A stretch of 35,119 nucleotides of DNA from an uncultured Sutterella sp. (lineage in GTDB: Bacteria; Pseudomonadota; Gammaproteobacteria; Burkholderiales; Burkholderiaceae_F): the NCBI GenBank assembly GCA_900544335.1, contig UQUS01000019.1, positions 1 to 35,119 on the forward strand. Reading direction: 5' to 3'. This document shows positions 1 to 7,664 of this stretch, piece by piece. The notes beneath the pieces were generated by a model, which ran no database searches, was not told where the DNA came from, and was given only the letters and a program-made list of their open reading frames with translations. How positions within the stretch are numbered: the stretch's first letter is position 1; the number at the start of each line of letters is the position of its first letter. The translations under genes were made by a program, and so were the position numbers.

Positions 1-120
1 TCGTTCGGTGTGGGCTTTGCCAAGGGGAACCTCACGATTGACGCTGCGGCGCACTTAGGGGCCGGCAACAAAGGCACCTCGGCCGTCGGCGGTAAGGTGG
101 GACTCACGTATCGCTTCTAA
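1..120 (+). CDS. C-terminal end of an outer-membrane beta-barrel protein (partial)
   Basis: Frame 1 is open from the window edge to TAA at 118-120, giving 39 residues rich in Gly, Ala and alternating hydrophobic residues and ending in LTYRF. A terminal aromatic residue after a short amphipathic strand is the usual C-terminal signature recognised by the BAM complex, so this is probably the last strands of an outer-membrane barrel, such as an autotransporter or porin-like protein. The family cannot be settled from 39 residues. It is followed by a strong hairpin and is not part of the rpsB operon. Confidence 0.6.
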   Translation, partial: SFGVGFAKGNLTIDAAAHLGAGNKGTSAVGGKVGLTYRF

Positions 121-149
121 GTCACATCGTGTGATTTTGTGATGTCACG

Positions 150-186
150 GGCCCGGCGGGATGACTTCTGCCGGGCCGCTTTGTCA
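150..186 (+). terminator. Hairpin terminator after the barrel gene
   Basis: A perfect 8-bp stem, GGCCCGGC (150-157) with GCCGGGCC (170-177), closes a 12-nt loop and is followed by GCTTTGTCATT. It lies 30 nt after the stop codon. The T-tract is weak, so termination may be incomplete or Rho-assisted. Confidence 0.6.
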
Positions 187-203
187 TTCCACTCAAGCCG
201 TGA

Positions 204-233
204 CGCATTTCGTGTTTTTTATTGCGAAATGCG
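204..233. repeat. Perfect 9-bp inverted repeat overlapping the rpsB promoter -35
   Basis: CGCATTTCG (204-212) and CGAAATGCG (225-233) are exact reverse complements with a T-rich 12-nt spacer. The right arm overlaps the predicted -35 element, so this could be an operator. It could also be a second hairpin of the upstream termination region. Confidence 0.5.
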
Positions 234-251
234 CCTTCCTGCCCCTATAAT
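222..251 (+). promoter_or_regulatory. Sigma70-type promoter for rpsB-tsf, with a long 5' leader
   Basis: TTGCGA (222-227), an 18-nt spacer and a consensus TATAAT (246-251). Transcription would start near 258 and leave an rpsB leader of about 140 nt. S2 operons of many proteobacteria have structured leaders used for autogenous control. I infer that possibility from leader length only; I did not recognise the motif. Confidence 0.65.
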
Positions 252-398
252 CCGCTTCTCCGTTTTTTCGGAGACAGTTGCCCGTCGAATCGTTGTTGTT
301 TCGCGGGTTGTAAATGGCGCGCCGCAAGCTCATCCGAGGTGAATTCAAAAATTTGTCACAGGGGCTTGGGCGTCAGACATTAACCTTGGAGACTAAAC

Positions 399-1148
399 AT
401 GTCTGTTAGCATGCGTGAAATGCTGGAGGCCGGTTGTCATTTCGGTCACCAGACTCGCTTCTGGAACCCCAAGATGGCTCAGTACATCTTCGGTGCTCGT
501 AACAAGATTCACATCATCAATCTGGAAAAGACCGTCGAGAAGTTCGAACAGGCCCAGAAGTTCGTGCGCGAACTCACAGCTCGCGGCGGTAAGGTCCTTT
601 TCGTCGATGCCAAACGCGGCGGACGCGAAATCATCGCCGAACAGGCGCAACGCGCCGGTTGCTGCTGGGTTGACCAGCGCTGGCTCGGCGGCACGCTTAC
701 CAACTTTAAGACCGTCAAGCAGACGATTAAGCACTTAAAGGAAATGGAGCAAGTCATCGCCGAAGGCGGTCTTGAGAAGATGAGCAAGAAGGAAGCGCTC
801 GACTTTAGCCGTGAGATTGAAAAGCTCAATAAGTCCATCGGCGGTATCAAGGAAATGACAAGCCTGCCTGATGCGCTTTTTGTCATTGACGTCGGCTACC
901 ACAAGATTGCCATCGCCGAAGCCAACAAGCTCGGAATCCCCGTCATTGCCGTTGTCGATACGAACAACAGCCCGGACGGTGTCGATTACGTCATTCCGGG
1001 TAACGATGACTCGGGCAAAGCCGTTGCCATCTACGCGAGCGGAATTGCCGACGCCGTTTTGGCCGGCAAGGAAGATGCCGCCACGGGTGATAAAGAAGCC
1101 GAAGAGTTTGTCGAAGAGACGGCTCCGGCTCCCGCTGACGCTCAATAA
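399..1148 (+). CDS. rpsB: 30S ribosomal protein S2
   Basis: This 249-residue protein matches ribosomal protein S2. It opens with MSVSMREMLEAGCHFGHQ, then FWNPKMAQYIFGARN, the QRWLGGTLTNFKT segment and the DALFVIDVGYHKIAIAEA region, all typical of bacterial S2. S2 is assembled late onto the 30S subunit and helps position S1. The ATG at 399 is preceded by GGAG about 7 nt upstream. Length is close to the usual 240-250, with an acidic Ala/Pro/Glu tail from about residue 225 that is commonly variable. The gene heads the rpsB-tsf transcript and has its own promoter. Identification is very secure. Confidence 0.98.
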   Translation: MSVSMREMLEAGCHFGHQTRFWNPKMAQYIFGARNKIHIINLEKTVEKFEQAQKFVRELTARGGKVLFVDAKRGGREIIAEQAQRAGCCWVDQRWLGGTLTNFKTVKQTIKHLKEMEQVIAEGGLEKMSKKEALDFSREIEKLNKSIGGIKEMTSLPDALFVIDVGYHKIAIAEANKLGIPVIAVVDTNNSPDGVDYVIPGNDDSGKAVAIYASGIADAVLAGKEDAATGDKEAEEFVEETAPAPADAQ

Positions 1149-1159
1149 GTCGTATTTAC

Positions 1160-1220
1160 GCCCGAGACGATTTCGGGCATTTCATGGATTTCCCGAGGTC
1201 CGACAACAGGGGCTTCGGGA
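1160..1220 (+). promoter_or_regulatory. rpsB-tsf intercistronic hairpins
   Basis: The 89-nt gap holds two short stems: GCCCGA (1160-1165) with TCGGGC (1173-1178), and TCCCGA (1191-1196) with TCGGGA (1215-1220). Neither has a T-tract. They may act as attenuator or RNA-processing structures that adjust the S2/EF-Ts ratio, which is inference. Confidence 0.4.
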
Positions 1221-1237
1221 CACACTAGGAGTGAGTT

Positions 1238-2125
1238 ATGGCTGTTATTACCGCCGCAATGGTCAAGGCCCTGCGTGAAAAGACCGATGCCCCTATGATG
1301 GAGTGCAAGAAGGCGTTGACGGAAGCTCAAGGCGATGCCGCCAAAGCCGAAGAAATTCTTCGCGTCAAGCTCGGCAACAAGGCCACTAAGGCCGCCTCCC
1401 GTATTACGGCTGAGGGTATCGTTGCCGTTTACATCAGTGATGATGCCAAAACCGGTGCCATCCTCGAATTAAATTCCGAAACGGACTTCGTTGCGAAGAA
1501 CCCGGAATTCCAGCAGATGGCCAAAGATGCTGCGCGCCTGGTTGCCGAAAAGGCCCCGGCCGATGTGGCTGCTTTGCTTGAACTCGATTTGAACGGCAAG
1601 TCCTTGGAACAGGTTCGCAAAGACCTTGTCGGCAAGATCGGCGAAAACATGTCCTTTCGCCGCTTCGTGCGTATGCAGGCCAAGGGCAAGCTTCACAACT
1701 ACGTGCACGGTGGCTCCAAGATCGGCGTTCTCGTTGATGTGATTGGCGGGGACGACGAAGTGGCGCATGACGTTGCGATGCACATTGCCGCTTCCAAGCC
1801 CAAGGCCCTCGATAAGGACGGCATCGATCCGGCGTTGATCGAATCCGAACGTCGCGTGGCTCTTGAAAAGGCTCGCGAAGCCGGAAAGCCCGAAGCCATT
1901 CTCGAGCGCATTGCCGAAGGCTCCGTGCAAAAGTTCTTGAAGGAAGTGACGCTTTTGAATCAACCCTTTGTCAAAGACGACAAGGTTTCGGTCGGCCAGC
2001 TCTTAAAGAGCAAGGGTGCCGAAATCGGCGGCTTTACGCTTTATGTGGTCGGCGAGGGCTTAGCTAAGCGTAACGAAGACTTTGCCGCGGAAGTGGCGGC
2101 TCAGCAGGCTGCGGCTAAAGCCTAA
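1238..2125 (+). CDS. tsf: Translation elongation factor Ts
   Basis: EF-Ts is the guanine-nucleotide exchange factor that releases GDP from EF-Tu. The 295-residue product has the N-terminal UBA-like module (AMVKALREKTDAPMMECKKA, about residues 5-24) and the TDFVAKN motif near residue 81 that inserts near the EF-Tu Mg2+ site. Both are diagnostic. It is slightly longer than E. coli EF-Ts (283). The start at 1238 follows AGGAGT. It sits directly after rpsB as in almost all bacteria and is closed by a strong hairpin at 2149-2185, so rpsB-tsf is a two-gene operon. Confidence 0.98.
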   Translation: MAVITAAMVKALREKTDAPMMECKKALTEAQGDAAKAEEILRVKLGNKATKAASRITAEGIVAVYISDDAKTGAILELNSETDFVAKNPEFQQMAKDAARLVAEKAPADVAALLELDLNGKSLEQVRKDLVGKIGENMSFRRFVRMQAKGKLHNYVHGGSKIGVLVDVIGGDDEVAHDVAMHIAASKPKALDKDGIDPALIESERRVALEKAREAGKPEAILERIAEGSVQKFLKEVTLLNQPFVKDDKVSVGQLLKSKGAEIGGFTLYVVGEGLAKRNEDFAAEVAAQQAAAKA

Positions 2126-2148
2126 GTCTTTAAGCTTACCGTGTCTTT

Positions 2149-2185
2149 TTTGCGGCAACTCTCCTTGGGCGGGAGTTGCCGCAAA
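2149..2185 (+). terminator. Strong hairpin after tsf
   Basis: A perfect 13-bp stem: TTTGCGGCAACTC (2149-2161) pairs with GAGTTGCCGCAAA (2173-2185) around an 11-nt loop. It is followed by TCATTTG rather than a clean T-run, but stem stability makes a terminator likely. Confidence 0.75.
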
Positions 2186-2230
2186 TCATTTGAGGGCGCC
2201 CATTTCTTAAAAGCGCCGCTCTTTCCCTTG

Positions 2231-2249
2231 GGCTCGGTTGCCCCGAGCC
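2231..2249 (+). repeat. Second hairpin in the tsf-pyrH gap
   Basis: GGCTCGG (2231-2237) pairs with CCGAGCC (2243-2249) across a 5-nt loop. The 251-nt gap 2126-2376 holds this, the tsf terminator and a poorly defined pyrH promoter. The best -10 guess is TAAAAT near 2305, with no convincing -35. I see no gene in the gap. Confidence 0.4.
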
Positions 2250-2376
2250 TCTTCCCCGATTCTCTTTTTTGAAAAACGTCCTCAAAGGCGTCTCGTTTTT
2301 CTTTAAAATCCCGCCCGAGTACAACAAGTGAGTCCGGTATCTTTAAAGCGAACGGTACGGGACCGGGAGATCAGAT

Positions 2377-3102
2377 ATGTCAGAGGGGCCTAAACCTCAA
2401 TTTAAGCGTGTGTTACTTAAGCTTTCCGGCGAATCCCTGATGGGAGACGATGCGTTCGGGATTAACAAAGAGACGCTCTCACAGATTGTGGCGGATATTC
2501 GGGAAGTGATTGATTTGGGTGTCGAGATGGGCATCGTTGTCGGCGGGGGCAATATTTTCCGCGGCGTCGCGCTCGGCTCGACCGGCATGGACCGGGCCAC
2601 GGGTGACTACATGGGCATGCTCGCAACGATGATGAATGCCATGGCCCTTCAAGATGCCTTCCGCAACACCGGTGTCGATGCCCGGGTTCAAAGCGCGATT
2701 AAGATGGATCAGGTTGCCGAACCGTACATTCGCGGCAAGGCCTTAAGTCATTTGAATAAAGGTCGCGTTGTGATTTTCGGTGCCGGTACCGGAAATCCCT
2801 TCTTTACCACCGACACGACGGCTGCCTTGCGTGCCGCCGAAATCGGCGCCGAGATTGTGTTAAAGGCAACGAATGTGGACGGCATTTACACCGACGACCC
2901 AAAAAAGAATCCGAACGCAACGCTTTACAAGGAAATTTCCTTTGACGAAGCGATGGTCAAGCACTTAAAGGTGATGGATTCGACGGCCTTTGCTCTGTGC
3001 CGCGATCAGGGAATGCCCTTGAAAGTCTTTTCGATTAAAAAGCGCGGCGCTCTAAAGCGTGTCATTCTCGGACAAGACGAAGGCACGTTGGTTCACGTAT
3101 GA
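2377..3102 (+). CDS. pyrH: UMP kinase (uridylate kinase)
   Basis: PyrH phosphorylates UMP to UDP in de novo pyrimidine nucleotide synthesis. It belongs to the amino-acid-kinase fold and is a hexamer regulated by GTP and UTP. The 241-residue product has FKRVLLKLSGESLMG at the N-terminus, the GGGNIFRG glycine loop, the NPFFTTDTTAALRAAEI nucleotide-binding segment and NVDGIYTDDP, all diagnostic. Length equals the E. coli protein. The ATG follows a purine-rich GGGAG. It begins the pyrH-frr-uppS-cdsA run after the tsf terminator, so it should have its own promoter. Confidence 0.98.
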   Translation: MSEGPKPQFKRVLLKLSGESLMGDDAFGINKETLSQIVADIREVIDLGVEMGIVVGGGNIFRGVALGSTGMDRATGDYMGMLATMMNAMALQDAFRNTGVDARVQSAIKMDQVAEPYIRGKALSHLNKGRVVIFGAGTGNPFFTTDTTAALRAAEIGAEIVLKATNVDGIYTDDPKKNPNATLYKEISFDEAMVKHLKVMDSTAFALCRDQGMPLKVFSIKKRGALKRVILGQDEGTLVHV

Positions 3103-3143
3103 TTGTGATAGTTCCTGTCGGATAAACCGTATCGGAGGCCTCT

Positions 3144-3707
3144 ATGGCAACAATTAGCGAAATTCAGCAGAACACAGAATACAAAATGAAGCGTACCGTT
3201 GAGACGCTTGAAGACCACTTTAAAAAATTGCGCACGGGTCGCGCGTCGACCGGCTTGGTGGAAAACCTCACGGTCGATTACTACGGATCTCCCACACCGC
3301 TCTCGCAGGTCGGTAACCTCGGCGTTTCCGATGCGCGCACCATTACGATTCAGCCTTGGGATCGCAAGATGATTCCCGTGATTGAAAAGGCGATTCTCAA
3401 AAGCGATTTGGGCCTGAATCCTGCCACAAGCGGCGATACGATTCGTATTCCGTTGCCGCCCTTAACCGAAGAGCGCCGCCGTGAAATTACCAAGGTCGTG
3501 CGCGGGGACGGTGAAGAAGCCAAAGTGGCGATTCGCAATCTGCGTCGCGAGGCCAATGAGGCTGTCAAGCGTCTTTTAAAGGACAAGGAAGTGAGCGAGG
3601 ACGAGGAAAAGAAGTCCGGTAAAGACGTCCAGGCCTTGACCGATAAGTACATCGCCGCCATTGACGGCGTCGTGGACGAAAAAGTCCAGGAAGTGATGAC
3701 AATCTAA
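3144..3707 (+). CDS. frr: Ribosome recycling factor
   Basis: RRF splits post-termination ribosomes together with EF-G. The 187-residue product is close to the family length of 185. It has the long-helix signature around KMKRTVETLEDHFKKLRTGRAS, then PLSQVGNLGVSDARTI in domain II, and the C-terminal helix with the PLPPLTEERRREITK segment. The start at 3144 is preceded by CGGAGG at good spacing. It lies 41 nt after pyrH, the conserved pairing, and is probably co-transcribed with it. Confidence 0.98.
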   Translation: MATISEIQQNTEYKMKRTVETLEDHFKKLRTGRASTGLVENLTVDYYGSPTPLSQVGNLGVSDARTITIQPWDRKMIPVIEKAILKSDLGLNPATSGDTIRIPLPPLTEERRREITKVVRGDGEEAKVAIRNLRREANEAVKRLLKDKEVSEDEEKKSGKDVQALTDKYIAAIDGVVDEKVQEVMTI

Positions 3708-3730
3708 GTCCGAATCGACTTGTGGAAAGA

Positions 3731-3758
3731 GGGTTTCGAAGGGTCTCCTGCGAAACCC
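3731..3758 (+). promoter_or_regulatory. Hairpin just upstream of the uppS start codon
   Basis: GGGTTTCG (3731-3738) pairs exactly with CGAAACCC (3751-3758) around a 12-nt loop containing CTCCT. Only 10 nt separate it from the uppS ATG, and no Shine-Dalgarno sequence is visible between them. Confidence 0.5.
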
Positions 3759-3768
3759 CTTCATTTGC

Positions 3769-4488
3769 ATGACAAACGAAATTCCTCATCACGTTGCCGT
3801 CATCATGGACGGGAACGGTCGCTGGGCCAAAGCCCGCTTTCTGCCGCGTGTTCAAGGACACCGACGCGGGATGCAAGCCCTGCGTACGACCATCGAGGCG
3901 GCACGCAAAGCCGGCATTGCCAACTTAAGTGTCTTTGCGTTTTCCTCGGAAAACTGGAATCGCCCGGCCTCTGAAGTTCAAACGCTGATGCGGTATTTTG
4001 TCACCGGATTACACGAGGAAGCCGAACCCCTTTTTAAGGCCGGGGTACGCCTTAAAGTTGTCGGCGACATCTCGGCGTTTTCTTCCGAGCTGCAAGATGC
4101 CATCCGCGAGGCCGAAAGCAAGACAGCCGGCGCCGACAGGATGCTTCTTAATGTATGCGCGAACTATAGCGGCCGGTGGGACATCGTTCAGGCGGCGCGC
4201 AAGGTTGCTTTGTCCGGCGCGTCCGTGACGGCCGAGGCTATCGAAAAGAACCTTACGATGCGCGAATCCGGTCCGGTGGATTTACTCATTCGCACCGGAG
4301 GGGAATCGCGGATTTCGAACTTTATTCTCTGGCAAAGCGCCTATGCGGAGCTTTGGTTTACTCAGACGCTCTGGCCGGATTTTTCCGAACGCGATTTGCG
4401 TGAGGCTCTTACCTGGTATAGCGGTCGCGAACGGCGATTCGGGCGAACGGGCGAGCAAATCCAAAACGATCGAGAAAGGAGTCAGTAA
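3769..4488 (+). CDS. uppS: Undecaprenyl diphosphate synthase (cis-prenyltransferase)
   Basis: UppS extends farnesyl-PP with isopentenyl-PP in cis configuration to make C55-PP, the lipid carrier for peptidoglycan and LPS. The 239-residue protein has the catalytic VIMDGNGRWAK motif (Asp14 is the expected catalytic Asp), the FSSENWNRP segment, and DLLIRTGGESRISNFILWQ with AYAELWFTQTLWPDF near the C-terminus. These are the conserved regions of cis-prenyltransferases. The ATG at 3769 gives the expected N-terminus but has no clear ribosome-binding site. The gene ends 2 nt before cdsA, whose ribosome-binding site lies inside it. Confidence 0.97.
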   Translation: MTNEIPHHVAVIMDGNGRWAKARFLPRVQGHRRGMQALRTTIEAARKAGIANLSVFAFSSENWNRPASEVQTLMRYFVTGLHEEAEPLFKAGVRLKVVGDISAFSSELQDAIREAESKTAGADRMLLNVCANYSGRWDIVQAARKVALSGASVTAEAIEKNLTMRESGPVDLLIRTGGESRISNFILWQSAYAELWFTQTLWPDFSERDLREALTWYSGRERRFGRTGEQIQNDRERSQ

Positions 4489-4490
4489 GA

Positions 4491-5321
4491 ATGTTGGCAA
4501 AACGCATTGCCACGGCTTTGGTGCTTTTAGCCGTTGTTGTCGGGACTTTGTGGGTTTCGGAAAACGTTTTCCTGGCAGCAATCGGTCTGGCGTTTGCCAT
4601 TACGCTCTTTGAGTGGCTTCGGATTGAAAAAGTCTCCGTCCCGATTTCCGGGGCATGTTCCTTTGTTGCGGCCGGTGCCATGGTTTGGGTCGGGCTTTCG
4701 GGTTTTAATCCCGAGGGACTTCTCTTTCTCACATTGGAATTGATTGTCTCGTGCTTTTGGCTTGCTATCGTGGCCGTGTGTTTTAACGCCCGGATGACCG
4801 GGTTTCGCGTGGCCCGCAATAAATCAATCCTCTTTGCCTTTCTTTTTGTCACTGCCGCCTTCTTAAGTTTGGTCTGGTTAACGCGCACGGGCGGGTGGCC
4901 CTTGACGCTTTCTGTGTTTGCCATTGCCTGGGTTGCCGACATCTTTGCCTTTTTCGTCGGCATTGCATTCGGGCGCCATCGTATGGCACCGGCCATCAGT
5001 CCGAAAAAAAGTTGGGAAGGGGCGCTCGGAGCGTACGTCTGTGTGTTTCTTGCGGCCCTTGCTTCCTGGATGTACTTGCCGCATGAGATGGTTCTCACAA
5101 GTCGCCTATTTGCGCAAATCGGACCGGTGGTCGGGTTCCTTGTGGTCTTTCTCCTTGTGAGTGTTTCGATTGCCGGAGACTTGTTTGAATCCGAATTAAA
5201 GCGCATTGCCGGCGTGAAGGACTCGGGTTGGCTCCTCCCGGGTCACGGCGGTTTTTACGATCGACTTGATTCGGCTCTGGCGGTTTTTCCCGTCGGAGCG
5301 ACGTTGCTCCTGATTCTCTGA
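4491..5321 (+). CDS. cdsA: Phosphatidate cytidylyltransferase (CDP-diglyceride synthase)
   Basis: CdsA makes CDP-diacylglycerol from CTP and phosphatidate, the branch point to all phospholipids. The 276-residue protein is a multi-pass inner-membrane protein with about seven or eight hydrophobic segments. Its C-terminus carries the family signature: S-x-L-K-R, then K-D-S-G, then LPGHGGFYDRLDS (about residues 253-265). The start follows AAGGAG within the end of uppS, implying translational coupling. In most beta- and gammaproteobacteria dxr follows directly; here kdsA follows and dxr is about 9.9 kb away. No clear terminator is seen in 5322-5463. Confidence 0.97.
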   Translation: MLAKRIATALVLLAVVVGTLWVSENVFLAAIGLAFAITLFEWLRIEKVSVPISGACSFVAAGAMVWVGLSGFNPEGLLFLTLELIVSCFWLAIVAVCFNARMTGFRVARNKSILFAFLFVTAAFLSLVWLTRTGGWPLTLSVFAIAWVADIFAFFVGIAFGRHRMAPAISPKKSWEGALGAYVCVFLAALASWMYLPHEMVLTSRLFAQIGPVVGFLVVFLLVSVSIAGDLFESELKRIAGVKDSGWLLPGHGGFYDRLDSALAVFPVGATLLLIL

Positions 5322-5463
5322 CGGTGCTCCGCGTTTTTGCCCATGAGTTTTTCACAGGCAAAGCGGCCCGAGGGCGAGAAATTTGCAAATTCCGGCAGAC
5401 AGAAAAGGGGCATTAGACTAAAATACTCAGTCCTGTACGGATTCCTTTTTCTTCGGAGGATAT

Positions 5464-6315
5464 GTGAAACTCTGCGGTTTTGAAGTCGGCGACAGAAGGC
5501 CTTTCTTTTTGATGGCAGGCCCCTGCGTCATTGAAAGCGAACAGATGGTTCTTGATATCGCAGGCTTCATGCACGAGACCTGCGAGAAACTCGGAGTTCC
5601 CTATATTTTCAAAGCCAGTTTTGATAAAGCCAACCGCACCTCGGGTGCAAGTTTTCGCGGACCGGGCCTAGCTGAGGGTCTTCGGATTCTCTCGGAAGTT
5701 AAAAAGCAAATCGGCGTTCCCGTTGTCACCGACGTGCACACGGAAGAGCAGGTCCCCGAGGTTGCTGCCGTTGTCGATGTGTTGCAAACCCCCGCCTTTT
5801 TGTGCCGTCAAACCGATTTTATTCGGGCCTGCGCAGCAAGCGGCAAACCCGTCAATATTAAGAAAGGGCAGTTTTTATCGCCCTACGATATGGTTCACGT
5901 CGTACAAAAAGCGCGAGAAGCTGCGCGTGAGGCACATGTCAGTGACGACTGCGTCATGGTGTGCGAGCGCGGGGCGAGCTTCGGGTACGGCAACTTAGTC
6001 TGTGATTTACGCTCGCTTGCGATTATGCGCGGCACCCACGCCCCCGTTGTCTTTGATGCGACACACTCGGTGCAGCTACCCGGCGGAAACGGTGCCTCCT
6101 CGGGCGGAGATCGGCGCTTTGTTCCGGTCCTTTCGCGCGGCGCGGTGGCGGCCGGAATCGACGGCTTATTTATGGAAACCCATCCGGACCCGGTGCATGC
6201 CAAAAGCGACGGGCCGAACTGTGTTGTGTTAAAGCGTATGCCCGAAGTGCTCGAGCAATTAAAGGCAATCGACGCTTTGGTTAAGGCACAGCCTTATTTG
6301 GAAGATTCGTTTTAA
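5464..6315 (+). CDS. kdsA: 3-deoxy-8-phosphooctulonate (Kdo-8-P) synthase, metal-dependent class
   Basis: KdsA condenses phosphoenolpyruvate and arabinose-5-phosphate to Kdo-8-phosphate for the LPS inner core. The 283-residue TIM-barrel protein has MAGPCVIES (Cys21), FKASFDKANR, a TDVHTEEQ loop, RQTDFI, NIKKGQFLSP, ATHSVQLPGG and METHPDP...KSDGPN. Cys21, the His of ATHS, the Glu of METH and the Asp of KSD match the four metal ligands of class II enzymes; the E. coli-type metal-free class has Asn instead of Cys. The start is GTG at 5464, giving the expected MKLCGFEVG N-terminus, with GGAGG at 5455-5459. An ATG-TGA pair overlaps it. Confidence 0.97.
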   Translation: MKLCGFEVGDRRPFFLMAGPCVIESEQMVLDIAGFMHETCEKLGVPYIFKASFDKANRTSGASFRGPGLAEGLRILSEVKKQIGVPVVTDVHTEEQVPEVAAVVDVLQTPAFLCRQTDFIRACAASGKPVNIKKGQFLSPYDMVHVVQKAREAAREAHVSDDCVMVCERGASFGYGNLVCDLRSLAIMRGTHAPVVFDATHSVQLPGGNGASSGGDRRFVPVLSRGAVAAGIDGLFMETHPDPVHAKSDGPNCVVLKRMPEVLEQLKAIDALVKAQPYLEDSF

Positions 6316-6353
6316 TTTACCCCTAAACTCTAATAATCTTAAGGAAGAGAAAA

Positions 6354-7640
6354 ATGAGTGCAATTATTGATGTCATCGGACGCGAGATTTTGGACAGTCG
6401 CGGTAATCCGACCGTTGAAGCGGAAGTCGTTTTGGAAAGCGGCGTGACGGGTCGTGCGGCGGTTCCCTCGGGTGCCTCCACGGGTGTGCGCGAAGCCATC
6501 GAACTGCGCGACAAGGATCCGAAGCGCTACGGCGGTAAGGGTGTTTTGAAGGCCGTCGAACACGTTAATACGGAACTGGCCGATGCCGTTATCGGTTTGG
6601 AAGCCACCGATCAGGCCTTTATCGATCGCAAGATGATTGAATTGGACGGCACGGACAACAAGAGCCGTTTGGGCGCCAACGCGATTTTGGCCGTTTCCAT
6701 GGCTGTGGCTCGTGCGGCGGCTGAAGAAACCGGCATGCCCTTGTATCGCTATTTCGGCGGCATGGGTGCCGTTGAGCTCCCCGTCCCGATGATGAACGTC
6801 ATCAACGGCGGTGCGCACGCCAACAACAACCTCGATTTGCAGGAATTCATGATTATTCCGCTCGGCGCTCCGTCCTTTAAGGAAGCCTTGCGTTATGGTG
6901 CCGAAACGTTCCATGCCTTAAAGAAGATCATTAACTCCAAGGGCATGAGCACGGCTGTCGGCGACGAAGGCGGTTTCGCTCCCAAGTGCGAAAGCCATGA
7001 GGAAGCCATTGAACTGATTATGGAAGCCATCAAGGCGGCAGGTTTGGAACCGGGCCGCGACGTGTGCATCGGTTTGGACTGCGCTTCGAGCGAATTCTAC
7101 GAAGACGGCAAGTACACGCTTGCTAAGAGCTCGGGCAAGTCCATGACGGCCGAAGAGTGGGCACAGGTTTTGAAGGGCTGGGTTGAAAAGTACCCGATTA
7201 TCTCGATTGAAGACGGCATGGCCGAAGGCGATTGGGAAGGCTGGAAGCACCTGACGGACCTTTTGGGCGGCAAGATTCAGCTTGTCGGTGACGATCTTTT
7301 CGTCACGAACCCGAAGATTTTGAAGGAAGGTATCGAGAAGGGTGTTGCGAATTCCATTCTCATTAAGGTCAACCAGATCGGTACGCTTTCCGAGACGTTC
7401 GAAGCAATCGATATGGCCAAGAAGGCCGGCTACACGGCCGTCGTCAGCCACCGCTCCGGCGAAACCGAAGATTCGACGATTGCCGATATCGCCGTCGGTT
7501 TGAACGCCGGCCAGATCAAGACCGGTTCCATGAGCCGTTCCGATCGTATGGCCAAGTACAACCAACTCCTGCGTATTGAGGAAGATTTGGGCTCCGTTGC
7601 CGTCTATCCGGGGCGCGCTGCTTTCTACTCGATCAAGTAA
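6354..7640 (+). CDS. eno: Enolase
   Basis: Enolase interconverts 2-phosphoglycerate and phosphoenolpyruvate and in many proteobacteria also joins the RNA degradosome. The 428-residue product has the family length and motifs in order: DSRGNPTVE, PSGASTG, NVINGGAHANNN, VGDEGGFAP, GLDCASSEFY (metal Asp), SIEDGMAEGDW (metal Glu), VGDDLFVTN (metal Asp), LIKVNQIGT (catalytic Lys) and SHRSGETEDS. The start has AAGGAAGAG upstream. kdsA-eno-ftsB is a conserved proteobacterial order. PEP made here is also a KdsA substrate. The reverse strand is open over much of the gene as a codon-bias artefact. Confidence 0.99.
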   Translation: MSAIIDVIGREILDSRGNPTVEAEVVLESGVTGRAAVPSGASTGVREAIELRDKDPKRYGGKGVLKAVEHVNTELADAVIGLEATDQAFIDRKMIELDGTDNKSRLGANAILAVSMAVARAAAEETGMPLYRYFGGMGAVELPVPMMNVINGGAHANNNLDLQEFMIIPLGAPSFKEALRYGAETFHALKKIINSKGMSTAVGDEGGFAPKCESHEEAIELIMEAIKAAGLEPGRDVCIGLDCASSEFYEDGKYTLAKSSGKSMTAEEWAQVLKGWVEKYPIISIEDGMAEGDWEGWKHLTDLLGGKIQLVGDDLFVTNPKILKEGIEKGVANSILIKVNQIGTLSETFEAIDMAKKAGYTAVVSHRSGETEDSTIADIAVGLNAGQIKTGSMSRSDRMAKYNQLLRIEEDLGSVAVYPGRAAFYSIK

Positions 7641-7664
7641 TCGGTCGGAAAGCCGGAGTGTGAC

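Noticed and set aside
121..148. Imperfect palindrome GTCACATC...GATGTCAC after the first gene
   Set aside because: The arms do not match fully and the segment sits next to a clearer terminator stem; it was not strong enough to list.
139..342. 67-codon + strand frame upstream of rpsB
   Set aside because: It covers the terminator, the promoter and the leader, has no ribosome-binding site and does not resemble a protein family.
2136..2327. 63-codon minus-strand frame after tsf
   Set aside because: It includes the tsf terminator hairpin and shows no ribosome-binding site or family features.
4409..5206. 265-codon minus-strand open frame opposite cdsA
   Set aside because: cdsA on the + strand has a complete family signature. 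The reverse frame is rich in Lys, Arg, Thr and Pro and has no recognisable domain; it is a shadow of codon bias.
6339..7565. Two long minus-strand frames opposite eno
   Set aside because: Enolase is certain on the + strand. The reverse frames come from the strong codon bias of this highly expressed gene.
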